Assembly: GCA_020056865.1 (NCBI GenBank)
Contig: JAGVGX010000074.1
Location: 1-8,112 of the forward strand
Reading direction: 5' to 3'
Origin: Desulfobacterales bacterium
GTDB taxonomy: Bacteria > Desulfobacterota > Desulfobacteria > Desulfobacterales > BuS5
DNA: 8,112 bases
Within the stretch, counting starts at the first letter, position 1; every line of letters starts with the position of its first letter. Below the pieces are notes generated by a model, which was not told the origin of the DNA, did not search any database, and saw nothing but the letters and a program-made list of their open reading frames with translations. This document shows positions 1 through 6,930 of this stretch, in pieces. The translations under genes were made by a program, and so were the position numbers.

Positions 1-93
1 AATCTGTTTGCTTTCCGGTGTCAAGTATTTATGCAGACCCGTGTCATTATTAAATTGGAAATGCAAAAATCATTCCTGCCATAAAGTAACTAC
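1..93. other. Non-coding left edge, nothing recognised
   Basis: This is AT-rich sequence with no motif, RNA gene or credible coding signal that I recognise. Short open frames cross the left edge but show no protein-like composition, so a gene end from outside the window cannot be confirmed or excluded. Confidence 0.4.
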
Positions 94-198
94 TCAGAAT
101 TCAGAATTCAGGAGTCAGAATGGGAAGGAAGTCAGCAAGTTACTGGAGGCATACACTGCCTCTATTCTGAATTCTGACTCCTGACTCCTGAATTCTGA
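94..198. repeat. Inverted pair of tandem heptamer arrays
   Basis: The left array (94-121) is four heptamers in a row: TCAGAAT, TCAGAAT, TCAGGAG, TCAGAAT. The right array (164-198) is five heptamers in the opposite sense: ATTCTGA twice, CTCCTGA twice, ATTCTGA. Positions 101-118 are a perfect 18-bp reverse complement of 181-198, so the region can fold as a long hairpin or cruciform, in several registers because each arm is repetitive. The 42-bp spacer contains a second hairpin: GAGGCA (146-151), loop TACAC, TGCCTC (157-162). No reading frame here looks coding. It lies just beyond the groEL terminator. It resembles dispersed intergenic repeats and heptanucleotide STRR-type repeats known from cyanobacteria, but whether it recurs in this genome cannot be seen from one window. 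Confidence 0.85.
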
Positions 199-223
199 CC
201 TCTGGTCCCTGAGCAATTACAAT

Positions 224-264
224 AAAAAACCCCCTGCGCGTAAGATATACACGCAAGGGGTTTT
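224..264 (-). terminator. Rho-independent terminator of groESL
   Basis: AAAACCCC (226-233) pairs with GGGGTTTT (257-264). The stem continues inward, after a C/A mismatch, with TGCG/CGCA and then GT/AC around a 7-nt loop. Read on the minus strand, the stem is followed by six T residues and then ATT, the expected U-tract for transcripts leaving groEL, whose stop is about 35 bp upstream. The A/T ends of the stem could also allow weaker termination in the plus direction. Confidence 0.9.
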
Positions 265-299
265 GTAAAAACAATAAATATATAAGCTTAAGGCTTAGG

Positions 300-1964
<1,665 letters not shown>

Positions 1965-2003
1965 CTAACCTCCATATCATATAAAATTTTATAATTAGCA
2001 TAG

Positions 2004-2291
2004 TTATTCGATTACACCCAAAACGTCGTCCTCGCGCATGATCAGGTATTCATCACCATCAATCTTCACTTCAGAGCCGCTGTATTTTCCGAACAAAATC
2101 TTGTTGCCAACTTTTACCTCAAGAGGGATTCTTTTCCCAGCATCATCCAGTTTGCCGTTGCCAACGGCAATCACTTTTCCCTCTGCAGGTTTTTCCTTGG
2201 CTGAGTCAGGGATAATAATTCCCCCCTTGGTCTTTGCTTCTTCCTCAACACGCTGCACTAAAATTCGATCATGCAATGGTCTAAGTTTCAT
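2004..2291 (-). CDS. groES: Co-chaperonin GroES (Hsp10)
   Basis: This is the 95-residue co-chaperonin that forms the heptameric lid on GroEL. It begins with the family motif [12 protein letters not shown]. It carries the mobile loop with GGIII (23-27), which contacts the GroEL apical domains, and the roof-region sequence around VIAVGNGK. It ends in the usual beta-strand region [14 protein letters not shown]. Length is typical. The ATG start is backed by AGGAG at 2300-2304 with 8-nt spacing. It is the first gene of a groES-groEL operon, 209 bp downstream of fmdB. A sigma-70-like promoter is predicted at 2385-2412. No CIRCE operator (TTAGCACTC-N9-GAGTGCTAA) is visible in the leader. Confidence 0.98.
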   Translation of the reverse strand: MKLRPLHDRILVQRVEEEAKTKGGIIIPDSAKEKPAEGKVIAVGNGKLDDAGKRIPLEVKVGNKILFGKYSGSEVKIDGDEYLIMREDDVLGVIE

Positions 2292-2384
2292 TTCACATTC
2301 TCCTTTAATTAAATTTTTAAATTAAACTGTTAATATAGTTCACAAAAAATATTTTTTGAAACTACTGTTTCTTTATGTCCTGAA

Positions 2385-2412
2385 ATAATAATCACAATTT
2401 TGCATTTGTAAA
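2385..2412 (-). promoter_or_regulatory. Predicted sigma-70-like promoter for groESL
   Basis: On the minus strand a -35 box TTTACA (2407-2412) and a -10 box TATTAT (2385-2390), each five of six matches to consensus, are separated by 16 nt. Transcription would start near 2378, leaving a leader of roughly 87 nt before groES. No convincing sigma-32 (CTTGAA / CCCCAT) pair was found by eye. Confidence 0.5.
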
Positions 2413-2432
2413 GAGACTAGAGGATATTTGTT

Positions 2433-2470
2433 GAAGCTTCTGGAAGAATCTATTCTAATACCACTTCCAG
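2433..2470. repeat. Nested inverted repeats between fmdB and groES promoter
   Basis: CTGGAAG (2440-2446) and CTTCCAG (2464-2470) form a perfect 7-bp inverted repeat with a 17-nt spacer. Overlapping it are the palindrome GAAGCTTC (2433-2440) and AGAATCTATTCT (2445-2456). The cluster lies 30 bp downstream of fmdB and just upstream of the predicted groES -35 box. It could be a weak fmdB terminator, although no U-tract follows on the minus strand, or an operator. Which of these applies, if either, is not decided by the sequence. Confidence 0.45.
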
Positions 2471-2500
2471 TCAGGCGTAACACCCCTTTTTAACTAAGGA

Positions 2501-2809
2501 TTACGAATCGCTATTCTTGGGTTTCGCTGATTCTGCCGGCTTATCCGTTGATGTTGATGATTCTGATGTTGATGCCGTTTCAGTTTTGGAATCACTCTTC
2601 GAAGAATACGAAGAGGTTGAGGTTTTGGACTTGTCCGCATAATCAGTCACATACCATCCTGTACCTTTCAGGTGAAAGCTGCTGTGTGAAACAAGTTTCT
2701 GAAGTTTTCCGGAACAGTGCTGACACTTGCTTAAGGGTTGATCCGAAAATTTTTGCAATACTTCCTGGGTATTACCACACCCGGTGCATTCATACTCATA
2801 AATAGGCAT
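2501..2809 (-). CDS. FmdB-family zinc-ribbon protein
   Basis: This is a 102-residue small protein with the FmdB/CxxC_CxxC_SSSS regulatory domain. The N-terminus MPIYEYEC carries one CxxC pair (C8, C11), and a second follows at C29 and C32, together forming a predicted zinc ribbon. The conserved FHLKGTGWYVTDY stretch (about 45-57) follows. From about residue 60 the chain is a low-complexity Ser/Thr/Lys/Glu tail, presumably disordered, as is common in this family. The name comes from a proposed regulator of formamidase/amide genes, but the general function is not established. The ATG start has GGAGG at 2820-2824 with 10-nt spacing. A perfect-consensus promoter lies directly upstream, so the gene is probably expressed independently of the HExxH gene before it. 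Confidence 0.93.
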   Translation of the reverse strand: MPIYEYECTGCGNTQEVLQKFSDQPLSKCQHCSGKLQKLVSHSSFHLKGTGWYVTDYADKSKTSTSSYSSKSDSKTETASTSESSTSTDKPAESAKPKNSDS

Positions 2810-2864
2810 TTTTGAACACCCTCCTCAAATAAAAATACAATGATTAAAAAATAGATATGCAATA

Positions 2865-2892
2865 ATTATAGTCAGCGTTCACGTATTGTCAA
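2865..2892 (-). promoter_or_regulatory. Consensus sigma-70 promoter for fmdB
   Basis: On the minus strand TTGACA (2887-2892) and TATAAT (2865-2870) match the consensus at all twelve positions with a 16-nt spacer. The -35 box lies inside the last codons of the upstream HExxH gene, whose stop is at 2879-2881. The start site would be near 2858, giving a leader of about 48 nt. A strong housekeeping promoter is expected. Confidence 0.8.
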
Positions 2893-3442
2893 GAGGCTCA
2901 TGGCAAGTATTTTTTATATTCTCAAATGGTGTACGCCACTTCCCGTAAAAGCTCAAAACATCCTGAAGGCCTGTGATATGAACCGGTTCAAGTATTTCAT
3001 TTGTCTTTTTGTGCACACGTTTTTCTTCTGCAATCCTTTCCGGATAAGACGCATTAAAATGTTGCAAGAATTTACTGAATCGAACGATATGAATGAGCTC
3101 ATGAGTAACGACATACAGCATAAAAGGAAACAGTTCCATATCAGCAGATCGCTTTAATTCAGAAAGGATTGAATCATCCTGCAGGCATATTTTGTAAAAA
3201 TCATATACTGAAGAGCCTAAATATGTATCTTTTTTTTTCCCTTCATACCTGATAATCTGAGCGAAAGGGCCATGAACAATTTCATCAGGGCTCAGATCCT
3301 TCAAGGTTTTGACGTCATATCGGTTATTAAGCCATTCACGCTGGGACATCTTGTAAAAATTACTCACAAGCTCTTCAGCCATGGCAACCGCATTGGTTAC
3401 AACGGAGATATGCTCCTGGTTAAATGTTTCAAGTTTATTCAT
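2879..3442 (-). CDS. Hypothetical protein with HExxH zinc-peptidase-like motif
   Basis: This is a 187-residue protein of unknown function. No signal peptide or clear membrane segment is seen, so a cytosolic location is inferred. The standout feature is THELIHIVRF with H114-E115-x-x-H118, preceded by the hydrophobic stretch FPFMLYVV (105-112). That is the arrangement of a zincin active-site helix. A third zinc ligand could come from E139/E140 or H144 in the following charged helix, but this is speculation. The first half (AEELVSNFYKMSQREW; then VHGPFAQIIRYEG) matches nothing I recognise. The ATG at 3442 has no obvious Shine-Dalgarno, so expression may be weak or the start uncertain, although no better start is apparent. 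fmdB lies 69 bp downstream on the same strand. Alternative: a non-enzymatic protein with a chance HExxH. Confidence 0.75.
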   Translation of the reverse strand: MNKLETFNQEHISVVTNAVAMAEELVSNFYKMSQREWLNNRYDVKTLKDLSPDEIVHGPFAQIIRYEGKKKDTYLGSSVYDFYKICLQDDSILSELKRSADMELFPFMLYVVTHELIHIVRFSKFLQHFNASYPERIAEEKRVHKKTNEILEPVHITGLQDVLSFYGKWRTPFENIKNTCHEPLDNT

Positions 3443-3470
3443 TTAAAAAGTTGTGGACAATGTATATAAT
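3442..3470 (+). promoter_or_regulatory. Predicted promoter for the bS22-like gene
   Basis: A perfect -10 box TATAAT (3465-3470) is preceded at 17 nt by a weak -35 box TTTAAA (3442-3447). The start would be near 3477, about 50 nt before the TTG start. The -35 overlaps the first base of the divergent HExxH gene. Confidence 0.55.
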
Positions 3471-3514
3471 AAAATGTTAGTTAAACAGATAATTAATTAA
3501 ATATTTTTTTTACT

Positions 3515-3523
3515 GGAGGTGAT
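3515..3523 (+). promoter_or_regulatory. Strong Shine-Dalgarno that selects a TTG start
   Basis: GGAGGTGAT is complementary over nine bases to the usual 16S rRNA 3' end. Two TTG codons follow in tandem (3524 and 3527). The GGAGG core is 7 nt from the second, which also gives the family-typical MGSV N-terminus, so 3527 is the likely start. Confidence 0.8.
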
Positions 3524-3526
3524 TTG

Positions 3527-3625
3527 TTGGGTAGTGTTGTAAAAAAAAGAAAAAAGAAAATGCGAAAACATAAGCACAAAAAACTGCTGGTTCGCACGCG
3601 GCACCAAAGAAGGAAAGGCAAATGA
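3527..3625 (+). CDS. bS22/mS38-like ribosomal peptide (AURKAIP1/COX24 domain)
   Basis: This is a 32-residue, extremely basic peptide. It starts MGSVVKKRKKKM and ends LLVRTRHQRRKGK, with no acidic residues. From memory, this closely matches the bacterial AURKAIP1/COX24-domain family (GSV-[IV]-KKR...M.K.KH.K...RTR.QRR). Its mitochondrial member mS38 and mycobacterial member bS22 bind 16S rRNA in the small ribosomal subunit near the decoding region. The role here is by homology. Initiation is from TTG, compensated by a near-perfect Shine-Dalgarno. The gene stands alone between its own predicted promoter and a terminator, divergent from the HExxH gene and convergent with hflC. Its small size and TTG start make it easy to miss in annotation. 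Confidence 0.88.
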   Translation: MGSVVKKRKKKMRKHKHKKLLVRTRHQRRKGK

Positions 3626-3649
3626 TACCTGAAAATGTCTTTTATCTAT

Positions 3650-3688
3650 AAAAAAGCACCGATGCATGTTTATGGTTGGTGCTTTTTT
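3650..3688. terminator. Bidirectional terminator between bS22-like gene and hflC
   Basis: AAAAAAGCACC (3650-3660) is a perfect reverse complement of GGTGCTTTTTT (3678-3688), separated by 17 nt. Read on either strand, the GC core GCACC/GGTGC is followed by six T residues. It therefore can end both the plus-strand small gene (stop at 3625) and the minus-strand hflKC operon (hflC stop at 3702). Confidence 0.9.
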
Positions 3689-3701
3689 ATGTGTTGGTTT
3701 T

Positions 3702-4649
3702 CTATTTAGTGTATCCCTTTAGGTATTTAAAAAATTCCGAGTCTGTTGAAAGAACAAGGGAGTTTTCTTTATCCAGAGCCTCATTATATATTTCAAGTGT
3801 TTTGGTAAATGAATAAAATTCAGGGTCTTTTAAAAATGCCTCTGCGTAAATTGATGTGGCCTCCGCATCTGCTTTTCCCTTGATTTCCTGGGCAGTTTTA
3901 TAAGCCTCTGAAGTTATCCTTTTCAATTCCCTCTCTTTTTCACCAAGTATTTTGTTTGCCTCGCCTTTGCCCTCGGAACGAAATTTTTCGGCTATCTGGT
4001 TACGTTCAGCAACCATTCTTCCGTATACGGAATCTCTCACCTCTTTGACATAATTAATACGCTTTATCTGAACATCAACAAGCTCAATCCCGAACTGGGC
4101 AAGTTTGGAACCTGCCTGCCCCAGTATCCCGGATAGAATCTTTGCTCTGCCCGTATGAATGGAATATGTCTGTCTATTCGTTTTATCTGTTTCTATGGCC
4201 TCACTGTCAACATCAAGTGTATCGAGTTTTCTGTTGCTGGTTCGAACAGTTTCAATAAGATTGTAGGATGTTATAAAATTTCTGACAGCAGGATCAATGA
4301 TATCATCAAGCCTTCCAAGTGCGCCTGTTTCATTATTCACCGTCTGGAAATACTTAACAGGATCAACGATCTTCCATCTGGCAAAAGAATCCACCCATAT
4401 ATAGGTTTTTTCCAATGTCGGCACCTGACCGGGGTCACTATCCCATGTGAGAAGATTTTTCGGGAAATAATTCGTATTTTGTAACACAGGAACTTTGAAA
4501 TGCAGTCCCGGCTCGGTAATCGGCTCCCCGACAATTCTTCCGAATTGCGTTACAATAACCTGCTCAGTCTCATCAACAGTAAAGGCTGAACCGTATAAAA
4601 CAATGAATATGACAGCAACAGCAGCTAATAGTGCACCTTTGTATTTCAT
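3702..4649 (-). CDS. hflC: Protease modulator HflC (SPFH family)
   Basis: This is a 315-residue inner-membrane protein that pairs with HflK in a large periplasm-facing cage around the FtsH AAA protease, restraining or directing its action on membrane proteins. A single N-terminal membrane segment (about residues 5-24, ending SAFTV) is followed by the SPFH/band-7 opening VDETEQVIVTQFGRIVG and the LHFKVP motif. The domain carries HflC-typical IELVDVQIKRINYV and VYGRMVAERNQIAEKFRSEG. The charged, Ala-rich helix (KIL...ADAEATSIYAEAF) and the tail with FFKYLKGY complete it. Length is close to the family norm. Its ATG overlaps the hflK TGA (ATGA, 4646-4649), indicating translational coupling. A purine-rich GGAAGGTGG lies just upstream, inside hflK. 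Confidence 0.97.
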   Translation of the reverse strand: MKYKGALLAAVAVIFIVLYGSAFTVDETEQVIVTQFGRIVGEPITEPGLHFKVPVLQNTNYFPKNLLTWDSDPGQVPTLEKTYIWVDSFARWKIVDPVKYFQTVNNETGALGRLDDIIDPAVRNFITSYNLIETVRTSNRKLDTLDVDSEAIETDKTNRQTYSIHTGRAKILSGILGQAGSKLAQFGIELVDVQIKRINYVKEVRDSVYGRMVAERNQIAEKFRSEGKGEANKILGEKERELKRITSEAYKTAQEIKGKADAEATSIYAEAFLKDPEFYSFTKTLEIYNEALDKENSLVLSTDSEFFKYLKGYTK

Positions 4650-5686
4650 TTTTTTTCACCACCTTCCTGTATGCCAAGGTTAAGCAATGGCAAAAGATTC
4701 TTCTGATCCGCATCTATAATAAATTTTTTCCCTAACTTCGGCAAAAGATCTCTCAACGCTTCAAGATAAAGCCGTCTTTTGGTAATATCTTTCGCCTTAA
4801 CATATTCATTATAAACCGATGTAAATCTCGCCGCATCACCTTTTGCTCTGTTTATTCTGTCTAATGCATATCCTTCAGCGGTCTTTATGGTTCTGTCCGC
4901 TTCACCTTTTGCAGCAGGGATAGCCTTATTATAATCCTCATTTGCTTCATATATCATTTTCTCTTTTTCCTGAACAGACTGGTTAACCTGATTAAATGAA
5001 GGCTGTACAGGGATCGGAACATTGGTTTTTTTCATTTCTATGGTTACAATATTGATGCCTGTTTCTGCTTTATCGAGTTCTTTCTGAAGCACAGTTCTGG
5101 CTTCAATTGCAATTTCCTCGCGCTTGCTGATAACCTCGTTTACGCTTCTGTCTCCAACAACAAGGCGCATAGAGGCTTCCGACATATCAATAAGAATTTG
5201 TTGAACATCTTTTACCTTAAACATGAAATTGTAAGGATCTTTGATCCTGTACTGGACAATCCATGGGACCAGGCACACATTCAAATCTCCGGTAAGCATT
5301 AAAGATACGCTCTGCTCTTCATTGTCTCCTGAATAAGAACGCTTTTGTCTCGTGTTTTCCGATACACCATCGTCTCCGAATTCTTCCTTATAAACCCGTT
5401 TGACCTTAACTTTAGTTAGTTTTTCAATACCTGACGGAAGCTTAAAGTTCAGGCCGGGCTGACTTGTTCGTACATATTTGCCAAATCGCTGAATAATACC
5501 CACCTCATCCACACCAATCGTGTAAAATGTTGAGGATGCGATTAACAACACAATGACGATGATGATAACAAGAGGCCCTCCTGGTATTTTCATCGTTTTC
5601 AGCTTGTTTAAAAATTCATCAAGCTGAGGAGGTCTGCCACCACTGCCGACCTGTTGTGATTTAAGCTTATCCCAATCCCAGTTCAT
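4646..5686 (-). CDS. hflK: Protease modulator HflK (SPFH family)
   Basis: This is the partner of HflC in the FtsH-regulating membrane complex. It begins MNWDWDKLKSQQ, typical of HflK, then a short Gly/Pro linker instead of the longer Gly-rich leader of enterobacteria. A membrane segment follows (LVIIIVIVLLIASSTFYTI, about 39-57). The SPFH domain opens VDEVGIIQRFGKYV and contains QPGLNFKLP, MLTGDLNVC and VQYRIKDPYNF. The C-terminal helical stretch includes AAKGEADRTIKTAEGYALDRINRAKGDA split across the usual HflK repeats. I choose the second ATG (5684-5686, 346 aa) over the one at 5692: the AGGA at 5695-5698 is 8 nt from the former and only 2 nt from the latter. The gene is first in the hflKC operon, divergent from the DciA gene. 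Confidence 0.95.
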   Translation of the reverse strand: MNWDWDKLKSQQVGSGGRPPQLDEFLNKLKTMKIPGGPLVIIIVIVLLIASSTFYTIGVDEVGIIQRFGKYVRTSQPGLNFKLPSGIEKLTKVKVKRVYKEEFGDDGVSENTRQKRSYSGDNEEQSVSLMLTGDLNVCLVPWIVQYRIKDPYNFMFKVKDVQQILIDMSEASMRLVVGDRSVNEVISKREEIAIEARTVLQKELDKAETGINIVTIEMKKTNVPIPVQPSFNQVNQSVQEKEKMIYEANEDYNKAIPAAKGEADRTIKTAEGYALDRINRAKGDAARFTSVYNEYVKAKDITKRRLYLEALRDLLPKLGKKFIIDADQKNLLPLLNLGIQEGGEKK

Positions 5687-5694
5687 AATCATTA

Positions 5695-5698
5695 TCCT
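5695..5698 (-). promoter_or_regulatory. Ribosome binding site deciding the hflK start
   Basis: On the minus strand TAGGATAATG contains AGGA only 2 nt before the first ATG (5692) but 8 nt before the second (5686), favouring the downstream start and the conserved MNWDW N-terminus. Confidence 0.65.
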
Positions 5699-5733
5699 AT
5701 TTTTAAGTGTTTGATTAAAATTAATGTGATATT

Positions 5734-5760
5734 ATTATAAGTTGTCAAAAACCAAGTCAA
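5734..5760 (-). promoter_or_regulatory. Candidate hflKC promoter
   Basis: On the minus strand TTGACT (5755-5760) and TATAAT (5734-5739) are strong boxes, but the spacer is only 15 nt. The overlapping AATAAT (5731-5736) would give 18 nt. The start would fall near 5727, about 40 nt before the hflK start. The non-ideal spacing lowers confidence. Confidence 0.4.
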
Positions 5761-5796
5761 GTAAAATAAGGATTAACAACCATAAAATGGTTTTTC

Positions 5797-5825
5797 TTGA
5801 CATCTCAACGTGCGGTATCTATTTT
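5797..5825 (+). promoter_or_regulatory. Candidate promoter for dciA-trmN6
   Basis: A perfect -35 TTGACA (5797-5802) is followed after 17 nt by TATTTT (5820-5825; four of six matches). The predicted start is about 5832-5833, right at the ATG of the DUF721 gene, so the transcript would be leaderless or nearly so. Confidence 0.45.
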
Positions 5826-5832
5826 TAAGCCC

Positions 5833-6159
5833 ATGAAACAGAAAAAAAAAATTAACAGCGATTTTGTACATATAGGCAGGATTATCAATGATACGCTCAT
5901 ATCTTCTGCAAGCAATGAATCCAATCAGGATATGTTAATGGTTTATGCGTGCTGGAAAGATATTGTAGGCGATCTTATCGCTGAAAATACCGCACCTGCT
6001 TCCTATAAAAAAAAAATGCTTGTTGTTTATGTGGAAAGTCCAACATGGCTGCATCAGCTTCAATTTTTAAAAACAAATATAATTAAAAAAATAAACGATG
6101 CCTTAAAAAAAGAGGTAATAAAAGATATTAAATTTACCGTAGGACAGTTATCTAAATGA
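5833..6159 (+). CDS. DUF721 / DciA-type helicase-loading protein, short form
   Basis: This is a 108-residue DUF721 protein. The family includes DciA, which loads the replicative helicase DnaB in bacteria lacking DnaC/DnaI loaders; that role here is inferred from family only. Family signatures are CWKDIVGDLIAENTAP (W41, G46), MLVVYVESPTWLHQLQFLK (W72) and the helix IIKKINDAL. The chain is little more than the core domain and lacks the longer C-terminal extension of many DciA proteins. The frame stays open upstream to a TTG at 5797 (120 aa). That TTG is part of a TTGACA promoter box and neither start has a Shine-Dalgarno, so the ATG at 5833 is preferred. trmN6 follows 42 bp downstream, probably in the same transcript. 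Confidence 0.82.
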   Translation: MKQKKKINSDFVHIGRIINDTLISSASNESNQDMLMVYACWKDIVGDLIAENTAPASYKKKMLVVYVESPTWLHQLQFLKTNIIKKINDALKKEVIKDIKFTVGQLSK

Positions 6160-6192
6160 CCCGATTAGGTTTATGCAATTTTTTATAATATT

Positions 6193-6197
6193 GAGGT
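6193..6197 (+). promoter_or_regulatory. Ribosome binding site deciding the trmN6 start
   Basis: GAGGT lies 4-5 nt before the ATG at 6202. A GTG at 6196 is in frame but is part of this same Shine-Dalgarno, so it cannot readily serve as the start. Confidence 0.7.
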
Positions 6198-6201
6198 GTC
6201 A

Positions 6202-6930
6202 ATGGAACTACTGACAAAAGACACGTTCTTTAACGGCCTGATCCGTGTTAACCAAAGCCAGAATGGGTATCGTTTTTCTATTGATTCTGTTTTACTTGCA
6301 GGGCATGTTGGCCCTTATCCGGGCAACAGGGTTATTGACCTGGGAACCGGCTGCGGCATCATTCCTCTTATCCTTGCATCACGCTATCGGGAAATAAAAA
6401 TTTATGGGATAGAAATACAAGAGCGGCTCTCACAGATTGCGCAGCTTAATGTGGAAGAAAACCGGATGGAAGAACGAATATCCATTATATGTAAGGATAT
6501 GAAGGCGCTTTGCAAGTCGGAATTTTCTGGACATGTTGATTTGATTCTGAGCAATCCTCCTTACAGAAAAAATAACTCCGGAAGAATAAGTGCAAATGAG
6601 CAGAAGGCTGTGGCAAAGCACGAAATAAAGGTAACACTGGCTGATGTGATTGAAGCTGCAGGACGACTGCTTGATATTTCAGGAAGACTGATGATCATTT
6701 ATCCGGCCGGACGTATGGTCGAAGTCCTGGCACAAATGAGAACATGTCAGATTGAACCCAAAAAGATCCGTTGCATCCATTCTAAAAATAATACCGAAGC
6801 AGAACTGGCCATCGTAGAAGGAGTTAAGGGCGGTCAACCAGGGGTTCACATTGCGTTCCCTTTGATTATATACAAAGACAATGGTCAGTATACCGATGAA
6901 ACAACAAAAATGTATGAACCTTTTATTTAA
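6202..6930 (+). CDS. trmN6: tRNA1(Val) A37 N6-methyltransferase TrmN6
   Basis: This is a 242-residue SAM-dependent methyltransferase of the COG4123 type. It is expected to methylate N6 of adenosine 37 next to the anticodon of tRNA1(Val) in the cytosol. The substrate-side N-terminal motif GYRFSIDSVLLAG (22-34) is typical. SAM motif I is VIDLGTGCGIIPL (44-56), an acidic motif II follows in YGIEIQ (68-73), and the catalytic NPPY of N6-adenine methylases is at 118-121, followed by the RKNNSGR-type loop of this family. Length is normal. It lies 42 bp after the DUF721 gene and ends tail-to-tail with the DUF1015 gene, sharing TTAA at 6927-6930. The target tRNA is inferred from the family; a related adenine-N6 substrate cannot be excluded. 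Confidence 0.92.
   Translation: MELLTKDTFFNGLIRVNQSQNGYRFSIDSVLLAGHVGPYPGNRVIDLGTGCGIIPLILASRYREIKIYGIEIQERLSQIAQLNVEENRMEERISIICKDMKALCKSEFSGHVDLILSNPPYRKNNSGRISANEQKAVAKHEIKVTLADVIEAAGRLLDISGRLMIIYPAGRMVEVLAQMRTCQIEPKKIRCIHSKNNTEAELAIVEGVKGGQPGVHIAFPLIIYKDNGQYTDETTKMYEPFI

Noticed and set aside
1..183. Plus-strand frame open across the left edge as the end of an upstream gene
   Set aside because: The translation has no protein-like pattern and runs into the heptamer repeat; nothing beyond an open frame supports it.
2432..2448. GAA-TTC-GAA alternation resembling a eukaryotic heat-shock element upstream of groES
   Set aside because: Bacteria do not use HSF. The pattern follows from the local palindromes and is taken as coincidence.
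3443..3526. A minus-strand promoter for the HExxH gene in the divergent gap
   Set aside because: The region is so AT-rich that many -10-like words appear. None has a convincing -35 at proper spacing.
5797..5832. TTG start extension of the DUF721 protein
   Set aside because: The TTG is the first codon-sized part of a perfect TTGACA box, there is no Shine-Dalgarno, and the added residues do not look like family sequence.
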